The position numbers were made by a program, and so were the translations under genes. A DNA stretch of 64,000 nucleotides, from the NCBI GenBank assembly GCA_025454405.1, contig JALOON010000001.1, positions 1-64,000 on the forward strand, in the 5' to 3' direction. Below, one piece after another: positions 1 to 8,047 of the stretch. Under the pieces are notes generated by a model. It was not told where the DNA came from and did not search any database. It saw only the letters and a program-made list of their open reading frames with translations. Numbering within the stretch: position 1 is the first letter of the stretch; each line of letters begins with the position of its first letter. The stretch is from Oscillatoriaceae cyanobacterium Prado104. GTDB taxonomy: Bacteria > Cyanobacteriota > Cyanobacteriia > Cyanobacteriales > Microcoleaceae.

Positions 1-226
1 CTATGGGTTTTGAAGAAATTAAGTTTAGGCGACTGAAGTCGCTGCCGCTTTCCTCCCCATGTCTAAAGCCAGGGGCTTCTCGCTCGTTTTTCTGGTGAAT
101 TTGGGGAGGATGCATTCCAGGAAAAGAAAATGATGTGGGGGGAAGAACCAACCACCTTAGCCATCGAGGCCTCTGAGATTTTTAAGCAACTAGGCTTTAG
201 TTACCCCTTAAAACGTAGAGTTTCAA
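1..226. other. Gene-free left edge with hairpin-rich segment resembling a TnpB-element right end
   Basis: No coding region is supported here. Bases 28-43 contain the palindrome GCGACTGAAGTCGC. It is followed at about 52-80 by a run in which CCCC pairs with GGGG across a short loop, and then by a T-rich stretch. From memory this arrangement resembles the structured right ends (guide-RNA scaffold region) of cyanobacterial IS200/IS605-group elements, whose tnpB gene would lie to the left of the window. The identification is inference only; the transposase is not visible. Confidence 0.3.
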
Positions 227-634
227 ATGTCGCAAACAATCGAAGGTGGCTGTCAGTGCGGTGCAGTCCGCTATTCCATATCCGGTGAGCCAGTTTTTGC
301 AGCTATTTGCCATTGCTCGATGTGTCGGCGCGCCCACGCAGCACCGGCGGTAGCTTGGGCTATGTATCGGGAGGAGCAGGTTCAGTTCAAAAACGCACAA
401 CCCAAACTCTATTCCTCCTCTCCAGAAGCCAAGCGCGGCTTCTGCGGCACCTGTGGCACTCAAATTTCTTTCACAGCCAGCTTTCTACCTGGTTTGATAG
501 ATATTGCGGTGGGTAGCCTTGACAACCCAGAAGCAGTAAAACCCACCCTGCACTACTGGTATTCAAAGCATCTATCGTGGGCAGACTTCGCGGGCACCCT
601 ACCGCGTCATCCCGAACTACCACCGTTTTCTTGA
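227..634 (+). CDS. GFA family protein (glutathione-dependent formaldehyde-activating-like)
   Basis: A 135-residue protein with the zinc-binding cysteine pattern of the GFA/CENP-V family: CQCGAVRY near the N-terminus (residues about 9-16), CHCSMCRR at about 28-35 and CGTCG at about 73-77. These cysteines normally hold two zinc ions in a beta-rich fold. The founding member binds glutathione and was described as helping S-hydroxymethylglutathione form, but most homologues have no proven reaction. Length is typical for the family. It stands alone, with no cotranscribed neighbour, so no pathway can be assigned. Family assignment is firm; function is open. Confidence 0.85.
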   Translation: MSQTIEGGCQCGAVRYSISGEPVFAAICHCSMCRRAHAAPAVAWAMYREEQVQFKNAQPKLYSSSPEAKRGFCGTCGTQISFTASFLPGLIDIAVGSLDNPEAVKPTLHYWYSKHLSWADFAGTLPRHPELPPFS

Positions 635-1021
635 CGCGCTGGGCTAACAATGCACTCTTGTCGGTGCACCCTACTTTACCTGAATTTAGAACTGATACTT
701 TTAATCCAGACAACTTCCGACATCTTAGACATCATCTGACAGTCTGAATACAACATCATTCTCAGAAACACTTGCCAGTAATTAGCCCGCAGTGGTCAAG
801 ATCTTGTACTCTAATATTAGACGCTTCAATTTTGCTCATCTTTGAAAAATACTCGATCGAGCGATCGCACCTGCGGAATGTGCGTTACTACAAACTAACG
901 TAGATTTACCAAATAAAATGTTGGGTTTAGGGTAATTAGAGACTGCCAATCCATAATTAATTAAGGGTAAAAATACGATATGCTCCTGAGAATCTAACTC
1001 TAACTAGACCACTTGAAATCC
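635..1021. other. Gene-free stretch with a transposase fragment
   Basis: This stretch holds the 25-codon transposase remnant listed at 762-839. Otherwise I see only AT-rich sequence with isolated CGATCG motifs and no promoter or RNA that I can support. Confidence 0.5.
762..839 (-). pseudogene. N-terminal remnant of an IS1634-type (DUF4277) transposase
   Basis: On the minus strand an ATG at 837-839 opens a 25-codon frame that closes at 762-764. The peptide begins MSKIEASNIRVQDLDHCGL. This matches my recollection of the conserved N-terminus of DUF4277-containing IS1634-family transposases, which read roughly IxVQNLDHLGLVAG. Homology appears to stop after about residue 22 and the rest of the gene is absent. 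No terminal inverted repeat is visible nearby. It is a short relic, recognised by motif only. Confidence 0.5.
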
Positions 1022-1456
1022 TTAAAAAGGTAGAGGATCTTCTCGGCTCGCTAACTCGCTCCTGCCCGTGTAACCCGATTTAAGATAATCGAAAATGTAT
1101 TCAAATGCTTCTTCAAAGTGTTTGGGTTCGTCGATGAGAATTTTGAACTCGTGACCCAACGGCCAAACAGTGACGACATAATTGTCAATAACTTTTTCAA
1201 GTGTTAAAGAGATTTTGACTGTTTCGCGATCGCCCGTTTCGGGATTGGCGGGATTTTCAAACACTTGAATTATCAGATCGAAATGGAGGAAACCATTGTC
1301 ATCAAACCACGGTTGTTGTCGGTCGATCGAACATCCAAAATAATCGGTCAGTTGCTTGATGAAAATTTCGCTAAACTCCAGACAAGCTTGGCGGGATTCG
1401 CGATCGGCTTTTTTAGATGCAGCGTAGGCTTGGCAAAGTTCTTCAAATTTCGACAT
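1022..1456 (-). CDS. Hypothetical protein
   Basis: A 144-residue soluble, acidic protein with no signal peptide or membrane segment. The N-terminal third is helical and charged. The middle carries alternating hydrophobic stretches (FLHFDLIIQVFENP, NYVVTVWPLGHEFKIL) that suggest a small alpha/beta fold. I do not recognise the family. It lies alone between two repeat-rich gaps. Codon use, with GCGATCGCC inside the reading frame, matches the surrounding genes, which supports it as a real coding region. Confidence 0.6.
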   Translation of the reverse strand: MSKFEELCQAYAASKKADRESRQACLEFSEIFIKQLTDYFGCSIDRQQPWFDDNGFLHFDLIIQVFENPANPETGDRETVKISLTLEKVIDNYVVTVWPLGHEFKILIDEPKHFEEAFEYIFDYLKSGYTGRSELASREDPLPF

Positions 1457-1816
1457 GGGATTGCTGAATTTTTAATTACTTAAATTATCGTATCTCGTTT
1501 GTTCGATCGGCTGCCAACTGCGGACTAATATGAAATAGAAAAAAGAATGCTACCGATCGTGTTGTATGCTACCTGCATTCGGGTTCGATCGTTTGTAGCA
1601 AACATTTAGATATTTCATATAAATTCCTCACTACCAACCTGGAAACTGCGGACTAAATTCCTCACTACCAACCTACTGTCATTCTCTCCATTGTCGCTGA
1701 ATAGCTTCTAATTCCTTAGAACGCGACTTTTATATTCCCATAACAAAGCTGATATTGCCTCATCAGGAATGGGGCGAGTCATATATGCGGTTTGAACTTC
1801 TTGAATCGCTTCACCA
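1457..1816. other. Gap with a 21-bp direct repeat and a possible broken minus-strand reading frame
   Basis: The segment TAAATTCCTCACTACCAACC occurs at about 1620-1640 and again at 1654-1674. From about 1675 to 1815 the minus strand reads as a plausible peptide (AYMTRPIPDEAISALLWEYK) that is interrupted. A one-base frame change near 1720 would join it to SKELEAIQRQWRE. I take this as a possible frameshifted remnant of an unknown gene that also overlaps the end of the pseudouridine synthase gene. Confidence is low. Confidence 0.3.
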
Positions 1817-2785
1817 TTAACTAATATTAGCTCGCAATCGCAATATTTTCAACAATTTGTTGAATTCATCGGGCAAAGGCGCGATCGCCTCTATTAATTC
1901 ACCCGATACGGGATGCTGCAATTTCAGTCGCCATGCGTGCAGGGCTTGTCCGGTTAAATTGACGCCGATCGAACGGTTGGAACTGTAAATCGGGTCGCCA
2001 ACAATTGGATGTTTTATTTCGGCTGTATGGACGCGAATTTGATGGGTGCGCCCGGTTTCTAGTTGATAGTGGATTAAACAATAATTGCCGAGTCTTTCTT
2101 GAATTTTCCAGTGCGTGATGGCGGGGCGTCCACCTTTTTCTACCGACACTACTGCCATTTTTTTTCTGTCTGTAGGATGGCGTCCGATCGGCAGATCTAT
2201 TGTACCTGTTTCGGTGTTGGGAATGCCGTAAACTATGCCTAAATATTCGCGGCGGGCGGTTTTGGCTTTGAGTTGGGCTTGCAAGTTTTGGTGGGCTGCA
2301 TCGGTTTTGGCGATCGCGATCGCGCCTGTGGTATCTTTGTCCAATCTGTGCACGATTCCGGGCCGTTGAACTCCGCCAATTTCTGCTAGGGGACAGTGCG
2401 CTAACAGGGCGTTGACTAATGTACCGTCGGGATGTCCTGCTGCTGGATGCACTACCAATCCGGCGGGTTTGTTGATGATAATTAATGCGTCATCTTCGTA
2501 GAGGATGTCGAGGGGAATTGTTTCGGGTTGGAGAGTGGTAGGTTGGATTTCTGGAAGAGTAATTTGAATTCGATATCCCGTTTTTACTGCTATTTTTTTT
2601 GAGGTGCAAGTTTCGCCGTTGACTTTGACATTCCCTTGGGTTATGAGATTTTGGATGCGCGATCGGGATAATTCTGGTATCTGGTTTGACAGCCAAATAT
2701 CCAAGCGCCGATCTGCCTTATTTATGTTGGATTCTTCTGGAGTTTCTACTGTATAAGTCCGCGCGTTAATATCCATTTTTAGCAT
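1817..2785 (-). CDS. rluD: RluA-family 23S rRNA pseudouridine synthase
   Basis: A 322-residue enzyme converting specific uridines in large-subunit rRNA to pseudouridine. Residues about 27-90 form an S4 RNA-binding domain (LDIWLSNQIPELSRSRIQNLI, then GNVKVNG). The catalytic domain has the family signature HRLDKDTTG at about 146-154, whose aspartate is the nucleophile. It also has INKPAGLVVHPAAGHPDGTL at about 105-124 and the RTHQIRVH motif near 247. Length and S4 fusion fit the RluD/RluC branch. The exact target uridines cannot be read from sequence, so the symbol is by closest resemblance. ATG at 2785 is used; an in-frame ATG three codons on is possible. Confidence 0.85.
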   Translation of the reverse strand: MLKMDINARTYTVETPEESNINKADRRLDIWLSNQIPELSRSRIQNLITQGNVKVNGETCTSKKIAVKTGYRIQITLPEIQPTTLQPETIPLDILYEDDALIIINKPAGLVVHPAAGHPDGTLVNALLAHCPLAEIGGVQRPGIVHRLDKDTTGAIAIAKTDAAHQNLQAQLKAKTARREYLGIVYGIPNTETGTIDLPIGRHPTDRKKMAVVSVEKGGRPAITHWKIQERLGNYCLIHYQLETGRTHQIRVHTAEIKHPIVGDPIYSSNRSIGVNLTGQALHAWRLKLQHPVSGELIEAIAPLPDEFNKLLKILRLRANIS

Positions 2786-3242
2786 TGATTTTCAATTTAA
2801 GTAAATCGATTTAATTAAAGTTAAAATACGAATCGCCCAAAAACTTATGAGTTATGTATTCTTTCTTCTTGCTTCGGAATCATGAAAACTAACAACTGTC
2901 AAATAATCCCACATCGGGGTTGAGTATCCCTTTTATATTCTCTCCCGATCTCTGTAATCTTTGCGCCCTCTGCGGTTAAATATCAATATAATATCTAACG
3001 CAGCTCGATCGCGACAACTGTCAACAGCAAGGTGCGTCGCTTGAGAATTGTCAATTTTTTTGAGAATTGCTGGTAGCGACGCACCCTACGACAATGGTAA
3101 GGTGCGTCGCTTGAGAATTGTCAATTTTTTTGGGAATTGTTGGTAGCGACGCACCCTGCATCAACTGTAAGGTGCGTTGTTTGGAGATTGTCGATTTTTT
3201 TTGGGATTGTTGGTAGCGACGCACCCTACGTCAATCGATCGA
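2786..3242. other. Intergenic region ending in a tandem repeat array
   Basis: It contains a copy (about 2958-2978, inverted) of the AACCGCAGAGGGCGCAGAG-type interspersed sequence also found near 9550 and 28808. The 70-bp tandem repeats, listed separately, fill 3031-3240. Confidence 0.6.
3031..3240. repeat. Three tandem copies of a 70-bp palindromic unit
   Basis: Units begin at 3031, 3101 and 3171, exactly 70 bp apart. Each starts GGTGCGTCGCTTGAGAATTG (third copy diverged) and closes with TAGCGACGCACC, so each can fold into a hairpin with an 11-bp GGTGCGTCGCT/AGCGACGCACC-type stem. The array ends right at the stop codon of the TolC-like gene. The same outer stem with other loops occurs at 49197-49252. 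Confidence 0.9.
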
Positions 3243-5162
3243 CTACTTACTTTCGATTATCACTTGCCAAGTATCTAAGGTTGTGCCTGTAATGCGATCG
3301 AGATTTGTCAGTGAATTGAGATATTCAATTCTCGCAGCGAGTTCGGCATTTCTCGCCCTAACTAAAGCCTGCTGAAAATTTACGATATCGATAATTCTCG
3401 AACTTCCCACACCCAGTTTTAATTTTTCCTGTTCTATTTCTAGTTGCCTTTGGGCTAGTTCTCTAGCTTGCTGAGCTATTGCTACTTGTCTCTGATTTAC
3501 GTTAACATCTCTGACCGCGTTTGTCAACTCGATATTTACTCTTTGATTGAGTTCTTTGACGTTGTTATCTGATTGCAAAAGATTGATTTTGCTGCGCTGA
3601 AAATCGCGTTCGATCGAGCGGCTGCCGAATTCGCGACTCAAAATTATTCCGGCTCGAAAATCGGAGTTGCTGCTGCCAAATGTTCCCGCACCGCTGTAAG
3701 TAGTATTGAAATCTAAGTTCCACTTCCGGTTGTTGTCTGCCAACAATACATTGTATTTAGCTATTTGTTGGTTGAGCCGTGCTTGCAAATAATCGGCTCG
3801 GTTAGCAAGGGCGATCTGGCGAATTTTGTCAAGTTCTAAAGGTCTAGATTCTACTACTAAATTTTCTGTTGCTGCTATATTGATATCGAGATCTAAATCG
3901 ATAATTTCCAGCAGTGCCAACCTGAATCTTTTGAGTTCGCTTTCGGCTGCTAACAAGCTAGCTTCTTGGTCAACTACTGCTTTTTGATTGGGCAAAATCT
4001 CAACTTGCGCCAACCGCCCCGCATCGATTAAAGCTTGAGTAATTTCGACTTGGCGGCGCGCGATTTCGAGAGCATTTTGTTCTATTTTGAGAGCTTCCTG
4101 AGCTCTAAAAAGTTGTCTGTAGGCGAGAATTGCCGAGGTAATTGTATCGATAAGAGTGGATTTTAAAGTGAGGAGATTGCTGGTTTCAGTGAGTTTGGCA
4201 ATTTCGATAGAAGCGCGGTTGACATTAACTCCGGCACCTCTCAAAAGCGGTTGATTGAAACTTAGTTGCAAGTTTTGATTGGGTGAGTTATCGCCGCTGA
4301 GAACAAAACCGTTCGGATCTACTCTTTGTTGTTGCAGCGACCAGCCAAAACTAATGTTTCCTCCCGTAGGAACTTTCATCGAAACTCTCGCAGATACATC
4401 AAATTCATCCGTACTGCTGCTGTTTCCTCCCGACCTAAGATTGATGCCGGATATAGCGATTCTGGGTGTTAAAATAGGTTCAAATTTGCTGTTAGCTACG
4501 GCAAGGTCTTGTTTTTGAACGATGCGTTCGAGGTATTGATTTTTGATGCTGCGGTTGTTTTCTAAAGATAAGAATACTATTTCTGATAGCATCAATTCCA
4601 CTGTCTGTTCTTCCGCAACTGATGCCGATCGATTTTGTTCTGCCCCTGGATTGGGAGTTGCTTCGGATGTCGGTTGCGGGGTGGGTGGAGTTTGGGAAAT
4701 CGATTTTTCGGAAGGGGGGCTCTGATTCGCGGGCTGCGCTAACGAACTTTTTTCGCCTGCATTTATGCCAGATAACTTGTTGGCTTCAGTATTCTTATTG
4801 CTTGCGGTTGCTGTCGGATAATTGGATTGGAGATTGGGAACTTTTGCAGGCATATCTGGATTGTTTTCCTGCGGCATTTCTGTAGCCATTGAAGGAGATT
4901 TCGGTTTTTGAAAAGTATTTTTTACCGAGTTAACTGGCTGTTTGCTGGAAATAACTTCCGGTAATTTTTGAGAATTTGGAGCGATCGATTTAGGTGAGGC
5001 TGGCGGAGAATTACCTTTTGTCCTTACAGTTGGCGATGACTGGAAAACAACAAATAATATTGCAGCAGCACTGCAAATAACAGCTAGAATCAAACTAAAA
5101 CGCAATATCCAATCGCGATCGGATTGGGGAGGAGGAGAGTTTTGGTCTGGCGGTTCGGTCAT
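3243..5162 (-). CDS. TolC-family outer membrane efflux protein with N-terminal anchor and linker
   Basis: A 639-residue protein. The C-terminal part, about residues 190-639, is a TolC/OEP repeat pair: long heptad-rich helices (LTETSNLLTLKSTLIDTITS, QQARELAQRQLEIEQEKLKL) and beta-strand segments, as in outer membrane channels of type I secretion and drug efflux. Unusually, it begins with a charged cytoplasm-like segment, one hydrophobic helix (about 20-41) and a Pro/Ser/Asn-rich low-complexity stretch (about 45-185), not a simple signal peptide. It lies 120 bp downstream of the MacB-type permease on the same strand and is probably its partner. A purine-rich microsatellite sits directly upstream of the start. 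Family is certain, substrate unknown. Confidence 0.85.
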   Translation of the reverse strand: MTEPPDQNSPPPQSDRDWILRFSLILAVICSAAAILFVVFQSSPTVRTKGNSPPASPKSIAPNSQKLPEVISSKQPVNSVKNTFQKPKSPSMATEMPQENNPDMPAKVPNLQSNYPTATASNKNTEANKLSGINAGEKSSLAQPANQSPPSEKSISQTPPTPQPTSEATPNPGAEQNRSASVAEEQTVELMLSEIVFLSLENNRSIKNQYLERIVQKQDLAVANSKFEPILTPRIAISGINLRSGGNSSSTDEFDVSARVSMKVPTGGNISFGWSLQQQRVDPNGFVLSGDNSPNQNLQLSFNQPLLRGAGVNVNRASIEIAKLTETSNLLTLKSTLIDTITSAILAYRQLFRAQEALKIEQNALEIARRQVEITQALIDAGRLAQVEILPNQKAVVDQEASLLAAESELKRFRLALLEIIDLDLDINIAATENLVVESRPLELDKIRQIALANRADYLQARLNQQIAKYNVLLADNNRKWNLDFNTTYSGAGTFGSSNSDFRAGIILSREFGSRSIERDFQRSKINLLQSDNNVKELNQRVNIELTNAVRDVNVNQRQVAIAQQARELAQRQLEIEQEKLKLGVGSSRIIDIVNFQQALVRARNAELAARIEYLNSLTNLDRITGTTLDTWQVIIESK

Positions 5163-5165
5163 GGA

Positions 5166-5206
5166 ATGAAGGAAGAAGGAAGAAGGAAGAAGGAAGAAGG
5201 AAGAAT
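5166..5206. repeat. GGAAGAA microsatellite beside a start codon
   Basis: About six units of GAAGGAA/GAAGAAG lie 4 bases upstream of the TolC-like start (ATG at 5160-5162, minus strand). On the transcript this is a pyrimidine-rich tract where a ribosome-binding site would be expected. Similar tracts precede the genes starting at 16617 and 32668. Confidence 0.85.
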
Positions 5207-5282
5207 AAAAAAAGTTAGAAAATAATTTAACAGTTGTAGGTTGGGTTGAGGAACGAAATCCAACTCTTTAATATAAATTTAA

Positions 5283-6467
5283 TTAGTCCGATCGCAAGGC
5301 TTTTACTGGATCTAGCTGGCTGGCTTTGCGGGCAGGCAAAAATCCAGCGCCCACACCTACCAGCAAAGCCGAACCTAAAGCCAAAACTGCCGTACCGCTG
5401 TCAAATTTATAAGGTAATTTAAACGTATCGGCTACAACACCAGTTATAACATGAACCGTTACAATTGCTGAAATCCCGCCTAACAAACTTAACAAAACAG
5501 CTTCCAAAATAAACTGCAACATCACCTCTTGCTGCGTCGCGCCAATCGCCCGTCGCAAACCAATTTCGCGCGTCCGTTCCGCCACCGAAGCGATAGTAAT
5601 ATTCGCAATTCCCACACCGCCAACTAACAGCGAAATCATCCCCACCGCCAGCAAAGAACGCGAAACCATTTCCAACGTTTGCTGCTGCGCTAAAATATTC
5701 TCCATATTGTTAATAAAGAAAAACTTTTTGCCGGGAAAACGCTGTTGTAACAGTTTTTGTGCTTGTTCTCCCACCTGTTCGAGGTCTTGGATTTTGTGAG
5801 GTCGAATCAACAAATCCCCAATGTCCCGACTCCCCGTCAGCGAACTGAAAACAGACATGGGGATAAATATTTCGCCATTAGATTCTCGAGTGCTGTCAGT
5901 ATTGGTAGGTACAACCCCAACCACAATATAAGGTCTGCTGTTTACATAAATGCGCTGTCCTACAGGATTTTGGCTTTCAAAAAGTCTATCTGCTATAAAC
6001 TTATCGATAATTGCTACAGGCCGATAGTTGTCAAAATCTGCAGAATTAAAAAATCTGCCAGCAACTAATTTTTTACCGGATGTCAGCCAAAAATCTTGAG
6101 TAACAGCCATCATAAAAGGATTCCCTGTTTGACTTTGAAAAATCGTATTTGTAAGACCTGCCCACTGCAATGAACTGATAGCCCGCGCTTTTGGCAAACG
6201 CTGTTTTAAAAATTCTAAATCTTCCAATTTGAGTTGCAAAGACTCGCGAGAAATAAAGTCCCATTCTGGACCTACCGTAGCTTGAGGCGCATCCCGTTTT
6301 GCCAGTTGTTCTGCAATTACGGTGCGGCTGATATTGCCAACTTGCAAGGTAGCGCTGACGGCAGCTACTCCCATAAAAACTCCGACTGTTGTTAGGGCAG
6401 ATCGCAGCGGATTTCCGAGTAGGGAATTGCAGGTAAGTGATACTAAATCTGCTGGAGAAAGACTCAT
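5283..6467 (-). CDS. MacB/FtsX-type ABC transporter permease
   Basis: A 394-residue inner membrane permease. An N-terminal transmembrane helix (about 19-42, LTTVGVFMGVAAVSATLQVG) is followed by a large periplasmic MacB-like domain (about 50-270). Three C-terminal helices follow in an FtsX domain with the conserved segment SVAERTREIGLRRAIGATQ (about 292-310). This class of ABC protein uses ATP hydrolysis for mechanical work on periplasmic partners rather than pumping across the inner membrane. No ATPase or HlyD-type adaptor gene is adjacent. The downstream TolC-like gene is the likely outer membrane exit. The missing ATPase must be encoded elsewhere. Confidence 0.85.
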   Translation of the reverse strand: MSLSPADLVSLTCNSLLGNPLRSALTTVGVFMGVAAVSATLQVGNISRTVIAEQLAKRDAPQATVGPEWDFISRESLQLKLEDLEFLKQRLPKARAISSLQWAGLTNTIFQSQTGNPFMMAVTQDFWLTSGKKLVAGRFFNSADFDNYRPVAIIDKFIADRLFESQNPVGQRIYVNSRPYIVVGVVPTNTDSTRESNGEIFIPMSVFSSLTGSRDIGDLLIRPHKIQDLEQVGEQAQKLLQQRFPGKKFFFINNMENILAQQQTLEMVSRSLLAVGMISLLVGGVGIANITIASVAERTREIGLRRAIGATQQEVMLQFILEAVLLSLLGGISAIVTVHVITGVVADTFKLPYKFDSGTAVLALGSALLVGVGAGFLPARKASQLDPVKALRSD

Positions 6468-6813
6468 TATTTTATGGTAATTGGGAATTGGGAGATTTTA
6501 TTTAGTGTTTTGATGGTCGGTCGATCTTTCCGCAAGTCCGACAGGGGTTAAAAACCCCTGTCTCATAGCTAAAGTCCTCTGAAAGAGGACTAAAATAGAG
6601 TAGAATTTGCCGGAACTTAACAGTCGGTTTTAACTGATATCTTACACCTGTGGCAAAAATCGGCTTTGAAACCGCAAATCTAGCATTGCAACCTATATCT
6701 CTTGCTCTTAAATCATATCTTGAAACGGACGATCGCATTTGATAATATTTCTGTAAGAGCGATCGTCGATCTCAGCCCGCCTCTTAAATCGGTTTATTTG
6801 CAATAGAAGCGCT
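6468..6813. other. Gap with two adjacent perfect hairpins
   Basis: The stretch just upstream of the permease start has GGGAATTGGGAG-type repeats (6480-6494). Two strong palindromes follow (listed separately). No gene is visible. Confidence 0.6.
6540..6591. repeat. Twin perfect hairpins
   Basis: GACAGGGGTT-AAA-AACCCCTGTC at 6540-6562 has a 10-bp perfect stem. AGTCCTCT-GAA-AGAGGACT at 6573-6591 has an 8-bp perfect stem. No T-run follows either one, so they look like an interspersed palindromic repeat and not a classical terminator. Confidence 0.85.
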
Positions 6814-7899
6814 TCAACGCGAAGATTTTTGACGGGAGTCCCACCATTGGCAGAAATTGAACCAAGGAACCAGAATCAAGAATAATAAAAAAGTTATAAT
6901 TCCCGTTCGATAAAGTATTCTGTTTCCTACTTTTGATAACCAAGCTAAATCAATAAAAGGAACAAATCGTATATCGTCTTGGAAATTGAACTCGTCAATA
7001 GCAATCATGGTTCCCGATTTGTTTATATAACCCCAAGTAAAGTCTATAGTGACTTTTGCTAGCCCTCCTGTAAAGTTCTCAACTTCTTGACATTGGGGTG
7101 GGATAATGAATTGTCCAGTTTTGTTAATGTAGCCCCATAGGTTCCAAACCCGCACCGCTGCCAAACCTTCAGAAAAGTCACGCGCCATGCTAAATTGTGG
7201 TGCAATGAGGATTTGCCCAGTTCGATCGATATAACCCCACCGATTCCTAACTTTTACTCGTGCTAATCCTTCCGCAAAATTGCCAGCTTCATCGAATTGC
7301 ACAGAGATGGTAAATTGTCCTGTCTTGTCGATATAACCCATTTTATGACCAATCCGCACTGCTGCCAAGCCTTCAGAAAAGTCACGCACCATGCTAAATT
7401 GTGGTGCAATGAGGATTTGCCCAGTTCTATCGATATAACCGCACTGATTTCTAACTGTTACTCGTGCTAATCCTTCTGCAAAATTGCCAGCTTCATCGAA
7501 TTGCACAGAGATGGTAAATTGCCCTATCTTGTCGATATAACCCATTTTTTTACCAACCTGCACCGCTGCCAAACCTTCAGAAAAGTCATAAGCCGAATTA
7601 AATTGAGGTGAAATAACAATCTGCCCTGACTTATCAATATATCCTGAATTCCCTGCAATTCTAATTTGTGCCAATCCTCCCACAAAATCATAGGCAAAAT
7701 CTAAATCTTGCATGTCTATTACATACTGACCTGTTTTGTTGATATAACCCCAGCGATTCCCCACCGTAATTCGTGCTAATCCTTCAGAAAACTTACACCC
7801 TACACCCTCCTGTGGTTCGATAATAATTATTCCGGTGCGATCTATGTAGCCCGTCTTACCTTTTTGACTGATTGGGAACAAGTTGCTGGAGTTCATCAA
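6814..7899 (-). CDS. WG-repeat protein with C-terminal membrane helix
   Basis: A 361-residue protein built of about eight WG (KWG) repeats of roughly 40 residues. Each contains a core such as GYIDKTGQFTI or WGYIDRTGQILI followed by a short segment ending in FSEGLAAV or FAEGLARV. Repeats 3-6 are almost identical in DNA as well, indicating recent internal duplication. A single hydrophobic helix near the C-terminus (about 328-346) with a basic tail suggests membrane attachment. WG repeats form beta-rich arrays used for binding, with no fixed activity. The gene stands alone on its strand. A precise role cannot be assigned. Confidence 0.8.
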   Translation of the reverse strand: MMNSSNLFPISQKGKTGYIDRTGIIIIEPQEGVGCKFSEGLARITVGNRWGYINKTGQYVIDMQDLDFAYDFVGGLAQIRIAGNSGYIDKSGQIVISPQFNSAYDFSEGLAAVQVGKKMGYIDKIGQFTISVQFDEAGNFAEGLARVTVRNQCGYIDRTGQILIAPQFSMVRDFSEGLAAVRIGHKMGYIDKTGQFTISVQFDEAGNFAEGLARVKVRNRWGYIDRTGQILIAPQFSMARDFSEGLAAVRVWNLWGYINKTGQFIIPPQCQEVENFTGGLAKVTIDFTWGYINKSGTMIAIDEFNFQDDIRFVPFIDLAWLSKVGNRILYRTGIITFLLFLILVPWFNFCQWWDSRQKSSR

Positions 7900-8047
7900 A
7901 AAATTGGGCTCAAACCTTTTCTTCGGTGGACGGCTTTTTCTTCAACCTATTGTTCGAGCGTTAATCCACAGTCAGAGTATACATAGCCTAAACTAAAACT
8001 GCTCTATTCAATACTATAAATCTTGTGCGGACAAGAACGCGATCGCA

